Below, in pieces: positions 34,882 to 44,558 of a DNA stretch of 64,000 nt; position 1 is the first letter of the stretch, and the number at the start of each line of letters is the position of its first letter. Source of the stretch: Sophora flavescens. Lineage: Eukaryota; Streptophyta; Magnoliopsida; Fabales; Fabaceae. Made by a program: the position numbers and the translations under genes. A model generated the notes under the pieces. The model saw nothing but the letters and a program-made list of their open reading frames with translations, was not told the origin of the DNA and did not search any database. The stretch is from assembly GCA_030762895.1 (NCBI GenBank), contig JAUPTC010000254.1, positions 1 through 64,000 on the forward strand. The letters run 5' to 3'.

Positions 34882-35701
34882 TGATGCAAACCAAGGATGA
34901 TGTCCAATTTGAGGCCAAATTAATATTTTTGATGAAAATTTTATTTTCATTGTGGTGAACCCGTATGCTTGATTTGGTCATATCCTGAGCTACGAATCTC
35001 CGATTGATGCATTCTTTAGTGCGTTGGAAAGCTTAGGGAATTATCTACAAATCATATCTCAGGCCTCTTGACCAAATTCGGCTTATATCATGGTGAAAAA
35101 GGGCTGAAAGTTTAATACGAATTCTTGGACCTTAAATGAGTTATATGTTAATTGGGCTACACTAAGCTTGATGAATGAGCAAGGCCCATTATGAATGGTG
35201 GATGGCACGTTTTTGGAACTTACAAAGGAGATCAACCTTTGGCTTGCATGCCTAGGTAACTCCTTTAGAAGTTATGGAACCACTTTTATTATTTTCTTAA
35301 GTAGGATAGTTATGTTCTTTTAATAACCACTTAGTGGAGAGTTATGTCTAGTTATTAGGAGTTTATGTCATCTTATGATGACCTTTGGTTTTTATTTACC
35401 TATGCTATATGTACACACCTATTACATGATGAATGATAACTTTGAGTTCATTTTGGATTGATTCCAATTGTGAGAGTGTTTTCTCTCTTGGGTTCTTCAT
35501 TGAGCCAACCCTTGTTCTTATCAAGAATCCAAGATTCTTGTGGCGAACCTCACATTGGCCTATCAAATCCCCTTGGATTTGTGGCGCCTACCTCCCATTT
35601 CTCATCTTATCCAATTTTGTATTTCATCTTCTTCTATAATTTTGCTTGGTCACTCAAGGATAGATCCGAAAATATATATGTTCCTTGTTAGGATCATATC
35701 A
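34882..35701 (+). repeat. A LTR 17, right end of array
   Basis: 820 bp with a clean terminus ...ATCATATCA at 35701. The next bases (AATGG...) belong to a minus-strand D internal region, so this is a genuine element boundary. Confidence 0.85.
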
Positions 35702-37011
35702 AATGGGTAGAGTAAAGAGAGGAATAGTAGTTAACCCATCAATTATCATGACATGCAAACCCTTGGAGCTCATAACAAACCTCAAGATGCTAACTTTATT
35801 TTGTTCAAAAGAATATGTGAACAAGTTAGCAAACAAACTTTCTTTATGAAATCCAACATGTTCCTCAAAATTTTTGTGATAAATCAAGTGATTATTAGAA
35901 AGCACAACAACACATTTATCAAGGAATTCATTTAAATCTTGGTTTATAATTCTCAAATCAATCTTAGGAAGATGATAAGAGTCATGCAATTCATCAAGCA
36001 AAATTTCTTTCCCATCAAATGTAGAAGAAAAACAAGACCCATGCAATTTACCAAATTTTGTGTTAAGATACCCATAATTTTGGGAAACCATGAAAGTTCC
36101 CAAACAATGGGGTACTTCCCTTGGGATTATCTCTTCCATTATGGTGGTTGTCTTGCAAACTTCCATTGGAGGAACATCTTTGATTTCCTTCGAAAGAGAA
36201 TCAACACAAGTAGGCAAAGAGTTAGGAAAAACATCAAAACAATCATTTTCTTTTTCCTCCTAACTTTTTGTTTTGCCCTCTTCTTTTTCTTTTCTCTCAT
36301 TTTTTTTCTTACTCTCATCTTTTTCATTCTCTTTTACTTCAATTTTACTCTCAATTCTTACTTCATTCCTTTCACTCTTTTTTTCACTCTTTTTCTCATT
36401 CTCATTTTCTTTCTTTTCTTCTCTCTCGTTTTGTTTTCTCTCTTGCTCTCCCAAATTTGGATAGACTTCCAAAGTTTTCTTTTCATGAGTACTTGCCAAA
36501 GACACCGTAGAGGTTGAGGTGTTGCCCTCTTTCTTTGACTTGTTGTGAAGAACTTCATGGTAATGGTTTGGAGCATGTCTTCTCCTCATGATTTTTTTCA
36601 TTTCGGCCCAAGTCTCAATAGGCTTCACATGTCTTCTTTCTTTTTGCAATTCACTCCACCAAACATGTGCATAGTCTTTAAGTTGGAGAGATGCTACCTT
36701 CACTTTGTTTCTTTCATTGTATGAGTTAGATTGAAAGAATTGCTCCATCTTCATCTCCCATTTCAAATAGACTTGAGGATCATTCTTCCCATGAAATGTA
36801 GAGACTTTGACCTCGACCCCTTCAATTTCTCTATCAAGCCTCCTTCCTCTATATCTATCATCACGATTTTGAAGGATGGCAAGATGTCTATCATACTTGG
36901 CTTGCATTTGCTCCATTTGCCTTTGAATATTTTGAATTTGAGTGGCCATTGTAGCATGAAGACATGAGTACTTTGGAGAGAATGGAGGATTATCTTCATG
37001 GACTGCCATCA
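35702..37011 (-). pseudogene. D element gag-pol relic: gag domain, charged linker, RT remnant
   Basis: Minus-strand reading frame from ATG 37009-37011 (MAVHEDNPPFSPKYS) to the array junction, broken by one TAG (36260-36262). The gag domain (Retrotrans_gag type) includes STFHGKNDPQVYLKWEMKME, DYAHVWWSEL, PIETWAEMKKIMRRR and HYHEVLHNKS. A Lys/Glu-rich linker follows. After the stop, the same frame gives NSLPTCVDSL and IPREVPHCLG, homologous to the A and B tails. It then jumps to a compressed reverse transcriptase remnant (YHLPKIDLR, FLDKCVVV, HLIYHKNFEEHV, FVMSSKGLHV; about 35980-35740). The catalytic Asp-Asp positions of the RT are Asn-Asn. The retropepsin and most of RT are deleted. Confidence 0.7.
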
Positions 37012-37628
37012 TTTGAACACACAAGATCAAAATATAACAAGAAATTATAAAATTCCTCACTACACTCCCTCACTTGTGCATACAATGAATTTTCTCTCTA
37101 ATGGCTTTTTCCACACAAAATGTATTTTTTTTTCACTCTTGCCTTCTTCCTCTCAAATGTTCTCCTTGAGTTCTTAGAGGAATCAAGACAACAAACACAA
37201 AAATTCCAAAATCAAGCAACAAAAATCACAAAAACTTAGCAAACAATGGAACAAGAAAAGAAAGGCTAGAAAGGAAAAGGTTTGGAATAAGGAAATAAAG
37301 GAAAGAAGGGAAATATTTTCTAGAACACAAATTGCCCAAATAGAACTTTCTCTTCTCTTTTCTCCAAGACTTCAAGAACAATTTTTTTTTTATAATTTTC
37401 GCCCAGATTTTTTTTTTTAACTTTGAAGAGAAGAATCAAACTTGTACACTTGTGTATGATCAAACAATAGCCACGAATTTTTTTCCCTTCAAAACTGAAT
37501 CAAAGTAGTATTTTTTTTTGTTGGTTTTTGTTTTAGAAAGAAAAGAACAAAATGGTGTAGAAGAAGAACAAAGAAGAAAACGAAAATCACAACACAATTT
37601 CAATCAAAGCCTGAGCTTTGATACCAAA
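37012..37628 (-). mobile_element. D element leader (between primer-binding site and gag)
   Basis: Non-coding on the minus strand, rich in A/T tracts. Resembles 30-619 at the left end and, in opposite orientation, 63640-64000 at the right end. A primer-binding site lies at 37611-37626. Confidence 0.6.
37611..37626 (-). promoter_or_regulatory. Primer-binding site of D element
   Basis: Minus strand reads TGGTATCAAAGCTCAG, initiator tRNA-Met type with one change (CAAAGC for CAGAGC). The adjacent LTR end reads GTCATCA. Confidence 0.65.
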
Positions 37629-37838
37629 TGATGACAACCAACTTGTGGTTGCCTAGAAATGATCTTTTTGATTGAAATTCGTTTAGTGTTGTGCCACTTT
37701 GGTTCAAGAACAAAGACCAAATCAATTTCAGATTTAAGTAACAAAACAAAAGTTGAAGAAGAAAGAAGAAAGTGGAAGAGATAGAGATGATGAAGGCGCC
37801 ACAAACAATGGAAATTGTTTGATAAGCCAAGTGATGTT
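37629..37838 (-). repeat. Inner part of a hybrid LTR, split by the Tekay-like insertion
   Basis: The inner (3') end of a minus-strand LTR. It includes a hairpin with stem CAAACAAT/ATTGTTTG beside GGCGCC. It continues at 42835 after the inserted element; the joined LTR is about 874 bp. The outer part is A-like, this part is not. Confidence 0.65.
37834..37838. repeat. Target site duplication, left copy (ATGTT)
   Basis: ATGTT directly precedes the element start TGTAACATCC and recurs at 42830-42834. Removing the element and one copy restores a sequence resembling the other LTRs (AAGCCAAGTGATGTTCGCC). Confidence 0.85.
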
Positions 37839-37882
37839 TGTAACATCCTAAAATTCTAACATAATTAATTTGAAAATAAATA

Positions 37883-37883
<1 letters not shown>

Positions 37884-37919
<36 letters not shown>
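37884..37919. repeat. (AAT)n microsatellite
   Basis: About 12 uninterrupted AAT units near the start of the 5' LTR. Confidence 0.9.
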
Positions 37920-38014
37920 TTAAGTTATTAAAAAGTGTGATGCAAATAAAATATAAATGGGAGATTTAGTGTAAAGAAGTAATGGTATAATGATTTGTTG
38001 AAATTTATATTATA

Positions 38015-38022
<8 letters not shown>

Positions 38023-38073
<51 letters not shown>
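38023..38073. repeat. (TA)n microsatellite
   Basis: About 25 uninterrupted TA units within the 5' LTR, followed by A-rich sequence. Confidence 0.9.
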
Positions 38074-38078
<5 letters not shown>

Positions 38079-38927
38079 TGAAAAAAAAAAGGAAGAAAAA
38101 AAAAAAGAAAAAAAAGCAGGTACTTGGGAGTTAAGCCCGAGCAACCAATTAACTTTAAAAACAAAAAACGCCTCAGGCTTCCATATATAAATATATATAT
38201 ACCTTCTAAGTGACTGCGCTAGTGGGGGGATAATGCTGTTGGCCTCTCTGGGACGCACGAGAAAGGGTTAGAAACAAAAAGAAAGGAGCGCCGCGCGGGG
38301 GGAGTTTTTTTTAGCGTTTTCGTCAGTTCCTGTTCACCTTGCCAGTGCAACCGTAACAACATAGATCCAAGAACGCCACCAAACGGGAGAAGAATTTTTA
38401 GGGAAGTACAAATCCTTATCGTACGTAATTTTTAGAGCACATTGGAGGTCTGCAAAAGGTGAGTAAAAATACTTTTTCTCACACTTTCATGGTACAATTG
38501 ATTTGAAGCTTTGTTATATAGATTTGTTTAATTACAAAAATTAAGATTTTAGAGTGCATGATTTTTATTTGGAATTTTGAAATATTTTCAAGTCACCCGA
38601 TGAATTGGTTTAGTGAGTGTAATTTTCTTGTTATTCTATTAATGTTTGATGCAATAAAATGATAATGATAAAGAAAATAAATAGCTAAATAGATGCCCAA
38701 ATTTCGCACCGTGCGTAACCTTATAAAAGTGGCATAACATTATTTATGTTTGATATTAGATGATTTCTATTGATACATATATGCCATGCCCCCTGTGAGT
38801 GAATACATGTACTATAACAAGCATAAATTATATTAAGGACTTATATGTTATGGTTGTGTTTGTATTTTAAATCCTGTTATATAGTGTCTATGTCATTGTT
38901 GCATGGAGTTTGAGGAAATATTTGGTA

Positions 38928-39245
38928 GTCATCCTGGGATGACATTTGAGATCATCCTGGGATGACATGTTGCATGGTACATATGAGTTGGTCATCACCT
39001 TCCGGGAAGGGGTGACGGTTGTACATTCTATTCCGGGAATAGGATGAGAGATATCACCATCCGGGATGGGATATCAATTTATTGAAAATATTCACATCCG
39101 GGATGGAATATTAGATACCTCCATCCGGGATGGGGAAGGCAAGTGGGACGCCATTGCATGGATATGAGCTCATAGACCTTAGTGGATCCGGGATTCACAC
39201 CGGTTCGGGAACCAAAGAGTCAAGTTAAGTGATTTCGGGAATCAC
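38928..39245. repeat. Cluster of about ten short palindromes centred on CGG or TG
   Basis: Successive imperfect inverted repeats: GTCATCC-TG-GGATGAC (38928-38943), TCATCC-TG-GGATGA (38952-38965), a TCACCTTCC pair near 38995, CTATTCC-G-GGAATAG (39028-39042), GATATC/CCATCC-G-GGATGG/GATATC (about 39050-39075), AATATTC/CATCC-G-GGATG/GAATATT (about 39087-39112), then others near 39120, 39183, 39203 and 39228. The stems differ but the centre is almost always CCGGG or CTGGG. Confidence 0.75.
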
Positions 39246-39924
39246 CGAGTCATGTTCGTGGAGTTGCATTGTGTAGAGTTTGCATGGTGAATGTGATTAA
39301 ATGCAATGTGATGTGACCGTTGCTGAGTTTATGAGTTTGTGCTTTAAATGCTTGACATTAATTTTATATATATGTATATATAATTATTATTTTGGAGGTT
39401 TATTATATTCAATATTTTAAAAATTAGCGGGTACCATGAATGTTTTTCCGGTTACCGCACCGGCTGAGAACAACACTATTTGAGAAAATATTTTTAGAAC
39501 TTGATTTTTATTCACTGGGATTATATCTCATTAAAAGTGTTGTTTTCAGAACACGAGGACGATATCACCAAGTCAAGAGGATTGAAGACTTAGCGAATTC
39601 ACTTATTTATTATCTAGCTTTGTTAGTATTTTATTTTGAATAAGGAGCCGTTTGTGGCTAGACATATTTATTTTATTTTATTTTTATTTATCGTTGGGTT
39701 ATTAGTAGACGCCCGGTTTTGAGGCTTGGGGTTTTTATTTAGACGTATGGATTTATTATTTATTACTTTGATACGTTATTACTATTCTATTTAATATGAG
39801 ACATTTTCCAGACTTATATATAATTGATAAAATTCTTATGAATAACATATTTTAATTAAATGTATTAAAGGATTTTTATACAATTTGTTTTGGGTTACTA
39901 ATGTAACGAAGGGCGTTACATTTA

Positions 39925-39936
39925 TGGTATCAGAGC
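39925..39936 (+). promoter_or_regulatory. Primer-binding site of the Tekay-like element
   Basis: TGGTATCAGAGC, an exact initiator tRNA-Met type site, 4 bp inside the 5' LTR. Confidence 0.85.
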
Positions 39937-40690
39937 AGTTCGATTCTAAATCGGACTGTGGTAATGGGGCTTTTTCAAAAACAAAACTTGGGCGCATAGG
40001 ATGCTTGTTAGAGTTATAAATCCTGCATGCTATTCTTTGGGATGTTGGACCTGATCAACCCAGTATTTCATTGGTAGTGAGCAGATTTATGGCGACTAAT
40101 AGGTGAGGGACGAATGTTGCACTTGCAGCAGCTTTGTATTGTATGGCCAAAGCTATGCAAGGGCAGACGGAGACACGCCGTCAACTGAAGGGGAATGGAG
40201 GCCAGTCATTAATGAAGTGGTGGCAACCTAGGACCCTTAACACATGGGGCTTTTTGAATTCAAGAAGAACAATCCGTCATCATTCTGAGGCAGCTTAGAT
40301 CCGAAGGAGGCTGAATTTCTTCTACTCGTTAAAAAAAATTATTATATTGTCTGATTCAGGAGCAACGCATCCCTTGATACATCCTTTATGTGTGAAAATT
40401 TGGAGATGCCAATCTTTCATTTGTCCTTTGGTTCATAGGTTTCTACTCCTATAGGGATATTCTTATTCTTCCATTGGTTGTTTAAATTGTTCCTTTGTGC
40501 ATCAAGACACTCCTTATGACATCAAACTTATTGTTATCTATGTAAAAGTATGTTATTCTTGGTATCGACTTATTGGCATCTAGACTCATTGCCATAAGTA
40601 TTCTCGACAAAAATATCCTTATCTCTTCACACCCAATGTCTTTTGATTTTCGGTGTCGACCCGTATTTTATTCGTCGTTTCTTGTGATAA
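39937..40690 (+). pseudogene. Degenerate gag/retropepsin region
   Basis: No sustained frame. A short stretch near 40353-40370 translates as DSGATH, the active-site signature of plant Ty3/gypsy retropepsins, and a little further on a VILGIDLLA-like segment (about 40550-40580) matches the second retropepsin landmark. The gag domain and zinc knuckle are not recognisable. It is a relic of the usual gag-protease segment, reduced by deletions. Confidence 0.6.
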
Positions 40691-42498
40691 GTGTTTGGTT
40701 TAGAGAGCTCAAGGATATGTACTCTTATTCTCTTTAAGATAGAGGCTGACAGTGATGTGACGGCTATACCTGTGGTGTGTGAGTTCCAGGATGTTTTCCC
40801 TAAGGATGTTACTAGTTTGCCTCCGAATAGAGAAGTTGAGTTTAACATAGATCTAGTGCCAAGGAGTGGACCAGTATCGGTAGCGCCTTATAGAATGGCA
40901 CCTTTAGAGTTGAGCGAGCTTAAGAAACAGTTAGAGGAGATGCTAGGGAAGGGGTTTATTAGGCCTAGTGTGTCACTTTGGGGAGAACATGTCCTACTGG
41001 TGAAAAATAAGGATGGGAGCATGAGGCTATGTGTTGACTATAGGTAGTTGAACAAAGTGACCATCAAGAATAAATACCCTTTGCCTAGGATAGAGGATCT
41101 CTTAGATTAGTTAAGGGGAGCGTCAGTGTTTTCCAAAATAGATCTAAGATCGGGATACCATCAAGATTAGAGTTAGAAGCGAGGACATTCCTAAGATAGC
41201 CTTCAGGACAAGGTATGGGCACTATGAGTATGTAGTGATACCCTTTGGTGTGACCAACGCCCTAGTCATTTCATGGACTACATAAATCGGATCTTTAGGA
41301 CCTTCTTGGACAGGTTTGTGGTGGTGTTCATAGATGATATTTTAATATACTCTAGGACACCGAGAAGAACATGGAAAACACTTAAGGTTGGTGTTGCAGA
41401 TCTTGGGGACGAGCGTCTTTATGCCAAACCGGAGAAGTGTGAGTTTTGGCTAGAAGAGGTAAAGTTTTTAGGATACACAATCTCAAAGGATGGTGTAGCG
41501 GTTGATTCCTCTAAAGTTGATGCGGTGTTGGGATGGGAACAACCTAAGACAAGAACTGGCAAGTGAGAAGTTTCTTAGGCTTAGTCGGCTACTATAGGAA
41601 GTTCATAGAGGGGTTCTCTAGACTAGCCTTACCTTTGACCCAGTTGAGTAGAAAAGGGAAACCTTTTGTGTGGGACCAGGAGTGTGAGGACGGGTTCCAA
41701 GAGCTTAAGAGGAGATTGGTGTCGTCACCAGTCTTAACTATACCGGATCCCTTAGTGAGTTTTGTGGCGTACTGCGACGCATCCAAGAATGGCTTGGGAT
41801 GTGTCTTCATGCTGGAGGGCAAGGTGGTAGCATATGCCTTTAGGCAGCTTAGGCCACATGAGGGGAATTACCCTACCTATGACCTAGAGCTAGCAGCTGT
41901 GGTTTTTGCCCTTAAGATTTGGAGGCATTACCTTTATGGGGCAACGTTTGAAGTTTTTAGTGACCATAAAAGCCTTAAATATCTATTCGACCAAGAGGAG
42001 TTGAGCATGAGGCAACGAAGGTGGATGGAGTTCCTTAAGGACTATGACTTCGAGTTGAAGTACCATCCGGGAAAAGCCAATGTGGTGGCAGATGCTTTGA
42101 GTAGGAAGTCCCTACACGTGTCAAGCTTGATGGTGCAAGAGCTGAACCTTATGGAGAAGTTTAGGGACATGAATCTGGAGGTGTTGGATGTGTCCTTAAA
42201 TGTCTTAAGTTTGAAGCTGAATAGGTTGGAAATTAATAGTGACCTTAGAGATGAGGTTAGGCGGGAACAACTTCTAGACCAAGAGTTGCAGTCTCGGTTG
42301 GGACAAGAGGGTTATGAGTTGTCTGTTGATGGGCTAGTGAAGTTTAAGAATAGGATCGTTGTTCCTAAGGAGGGGAGCCTTAGAGAGAAGATATTAGAGG
42401 AAGCTCGTAAGGGAAAGTTTACCATACGTCCTGGGATAAATAAGAGGTACCAAGACCTTAAGAGGATGTATTGGTGGCCAGGAATGAAAAAGGATGTA
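40691..42498 (+). pseudogene. Pol relic: reverse transcriptase, RNase H, start of integrase
   Basis: Reads as a Tekay/Del-type polyprotein. RT begins near CEFQDVFPKDVTSLPP, runs to LCVDYR, and is stopped by TAG at 41045-41047 (in place of Gln); a second TAG follows in LLD*LRG. An extra base occurs near YHQ, then RT resumes with the metal-binding FIDD at 41327-41338. Another frame change near 41560 leads into an open RNase H (41563-42552 frame) with YCDAS, DLELAA, FSDHKS and VADALSRK all kept. After it comes the integrase zinc-binding start, in which both His positions are Arg (EARKGKFTIRPG). The frame then runs into the 3' LTR. Inactive as RT; RNase H residues look complete. Confidence 0.85.
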
Positions 42499-42829
42499 TT
42501 AGCGAATTCACTTATTTATTATCTAGCTTTGTTAGTATTTTATTTTGAATAAGGAGCCGTTTGTGGCTAGACATATTTATTTTATTTTATTTTTATTTAT
42601 CGTTGGGTTATTAGTAGACGCCCGGTTTTGAGGCTTGGGGTTTTTATTTAGACGTATGGATTTATTATTTATTACTTTGATACGTTATTACTATTCTATT
42701 TAATATGAGACATTTTCCAGACTTATATATAATTGATAAAATTCTTATGAATAACATATTTTAATTAAATGTATTAAAGGATTTTTATACAATTTGTTTT
42801 GGGTTACTAATGTAATGAAGGGCGTTACA
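42499..42829 (+). repeat. Truncated 3' LTR of the Tekay-like element
   Basis: 331 bp equal to 39590-39920 without indels and with one difference that I could see. The first approximately 1.75 kb of this LTR are missing, lost in the same deletion that removed integrase. Confidence 0.85.
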
Positions 42830-42834
42830 ATGTT
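42830..42834. repeat. Target site duplication, right copy (ATGTT)
   Basis: Directly follows the element end GGCGTTACA and matches 37834-37838. Confidence 0.85.
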
Positions 42835-43498
42835 CGCCACAAGAATTTGGAGATTCTTGATAAGAACTCAATCTTGGTTCAACCAAGAACTTAGGAGAAA
42901 ACACTCTCACAATTGGAATCAATCCCAAATGAACTCAAAGTTAGCATTCATCATGTAATAGGTGTGTACATATAGCATAGGGAAATAAAAACCAAAGGTC
43001 ATCATAAGATGACATAAACTCCTAATAACTAGACATAACTCTCCACTAAGTGGTTATTAAAAGAACATAACTATCCTACTTAAGAAAATAACAAAAGTGG
43101 TTCCATAACTTCTAAAGGAGTTACCTAGGCATGCAAGCCAAAGGTTGCTCTCCTTTGTAAGTTCCAAAAACGTGCCAGCCACCATTCATAATGGGCCTTG
43201 CTCATCCATCAAGCTTAGTGTAGCCCAATTAACATATAACTCATTTAAGGTCCAAGAATTCGTATTAAACTTGCAGCCGTTTGTCACCATGAAGGAAGCC
43301 GAATTTGGTCGAGAGGCCTGAGATATGATTTGTAGATAATTCCCTAAGCTTTCCAACGCACCAAAGAATCCATCAATCGGAGATTTGTAGCTCAAGATCT
43401 GACCAAATCAAGCAAACGGGTTCACCACAATGAAAATAAAATTTTCATCAAAAATATTAATTTGGCCTCAAATTGGACATCATCCTTGGTTTGCATCA
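42835..43498 (-). repeat. Outer part of the hybrid LTR, minus orientation (A-like)
   Basis: Continues the LTR split at 37838. Closely matches the A LTRs and starts (minus strand) TGATGCAAACC at 43498. It is the downstream LTR of the dispersed A copy and the upstream part of the D-side LTR, so it is shared between two internal regions. Confidence 0.75.
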
Positions 43499-43554
43499 TT
43501 CCCTCCCTCTTGAAAAGAATTCGACCTCGAATTTATTGCCTTAAGGAGTCTTCT

Positions 43555-44459
43555 TTATCCTCCGGGTTCAAACACAACCATTTTGAATCCATGGGGCACC
43601 TCTCTTGGAATTGTTTCTTCAACTTCCTTCAAAATAGAGTCATCACCTCTAGGCAAAGAGTTTGCATTAGTAGTCAAACAAGCATCCTTACATAGAAAGA
43701 TATATATAGGCTGCCTTGCCAACATTGCTCCCTTCACCTTATTTTCTTTTATAGGAAGACTCTCAATTCTTCTTTCAACCTTTGCCTCAATTTTTTTCTT
43801 TTTATTTTCCCCTACAAAAAATGCAGCCTCCACCTTTTTCTCAACATCTTTTTCATTCCGTTTGTTTTCCTCCATTCCCTTTTCTTCTACCTTTTTCTCA
43901 TGGCTTTCTTTTTTATTACTTCTCCTTCTTTGCTTTCCTCATTCACCGAACACTCTTCTTTTATTGTTTTCTCAATCATTCTTTTTTTCTCACTCTCTCC
44001 TTTCAAGTACATTTGATCTTCATACACTTGTTTTGGTGACAATGATCCAAGAGTAATTTTATGATTATTAAATACAAATGAGTACCTATTGTTGTAGGCA
44101 TCATATTTCGCTTCTCGTTCAGCTCTCCAAGGACGCCCAAGTACCAAGTGCCTTGTTTCTATAGGCACCACATCACATAACACCTCATCCTCATATCTCC
44201 CAATCCGGAATGGCACTCGTACTTGTTTGTTCACCATCACGTCACCGAAATCACTAAACTCCGGGATGCTCCAAATGACATACGGTTGTGGATGCTCTCG
44301 AAGAGGAAGTCCCAACTTTTTCACCATGGTGGTACTTGCTAGGTTGATGTAACCCTTTCTATCAATGACTAAGCTACATATCTTGTCCTTCACATAGCAT
44401 CTAGAATAGAAAAGATCCTCCATTTTCTTGGCATCATTTTTCTTCATTAGTGACTCCAT
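43555..44459 (-). pseudogene. Dispersed A copy: retropepsin-like ORF, minus strand, one frameshift
   Basis: Open from ATG 44459 to 43887 (190 codons: domain with DRKG, then charged region), where the second A tract ends the frame; the tail is open 43875-43555. Sequence is of the left-array type (VKKLG, PIETR, WRAERE) but keeps the long internal form with YEDQMY. Private changes include LREHPQ, YDAYN and FNNHK. It lies between two LTRs and has an intact primer-binding site, so it is a better proxy for the transposition-competent ancestor than any array unit. Confidence 0.8.
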
Positions 44460-44543
44460 GAAGAACCCACTAAGAAAAATTCAAACTTCCGAAAAAATGC
44501 AAAAGTTGAAAAAAAGAAAATCATAAGTCACTCTAGGAAGGAT

Positions 44544-44556
44544 GGCTCTGATACCA
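44544..44556 (-). promoter_or_regulatory. Intact primer-binding site of the dispersed A copy
   Basis: Minus strand reads TGGTATCAGAGCC, the canonical plant initiator tRNA-Met site, in contrast to the TGGTATCTAGAGCC form in the array. Confidence 0.85.
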
Positions 44557-44558
44557 AA

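Larger units (their letters stand above)
5349..35701 (+). mobile_element. Tandem array of non-autonomous LTR retroelement, subfamily A (16 internal regions, 17 LTRs)
   Basis: Head-to-tail repeats of period about 1857-1875 bp. Each period is one LTR (818-822 bp, starting TGATGCAAACC and mostly ending ATCATATCA or ATCATACCA) and one internal region (1036-1055 bp) with a damaged primer-binding site, one retropepsin-like ORF and a polypurine tract. Neighbouring internal regions share a single LTR, the product expected from LTR-LTR unequal recombination. The left LTR is truncated, so no target duplication can be tested; the right LTR ends cleanly at 35701. Short internal regions (units 3-6, 8, 9) lack about 18 bp present in the long ones. 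Confidence 0.9.
37839..39920 (+). repeat. 5' LTR of the Tekay-like element
   Basis: 2082 bp from TGTAACATCC to GGCGTTACA. Contains an (AAT)n run, a (TA)n run, a GC-richer block near 38280-38420 that may be the promoter/leader area, and a cluster of small palindromes at 38928-39245. A chance reading frame at 39440-39643 has no recognisable product. Confidence 0.85.
37839..42829 (+). mobile_element. Tekay/Del-like Ty3/gypsy element, internally deleted
   Basis: 4991 bp, flanked by ATGTT duplications, with LTR termini TGTAACATCC and GGGCGTTACA. The 5' LTR is about 2.08 kb; only the last 331 bp of the 3' LTR remain. Pol order is retropepsin relic, RT, RNase H, start of integrase; gag is nearly gone and the rest of integrase is deleted. 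The deletion junction is at TTAGCGAATTC (42499), a sequence at which the 3' LTR copy starts. The 331-bp shared LTR portion differs at one position that I could see (39906 C versus 42815 T), so the insertion appears recent although pol is heavily broken. Confidence 0.85.

Noticed and set aside
5349..35701. CRISPR array or classical satellite
   Set aside because: The period is about 1.87 kb with LTR, primer-binding site, ORF and polypurine tract. There are no short repeats with unique spacers, and the unit is an LTR element.
39440..39643. 67-codon ORF in the 5' LTR of the Tekay-like element
   Set aside because: It lies wholly within LTR non-coding sequence, and its second half is duplicated in the 3' LTR (42499 on) as part of the repeat. 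No similarity recognised.
37839..42829. A functional autonomous retrotransposon
   Set aside because: RT has at least two stops and two frame changes, gag is unrecognisable, and integrase is truncated by deletion.
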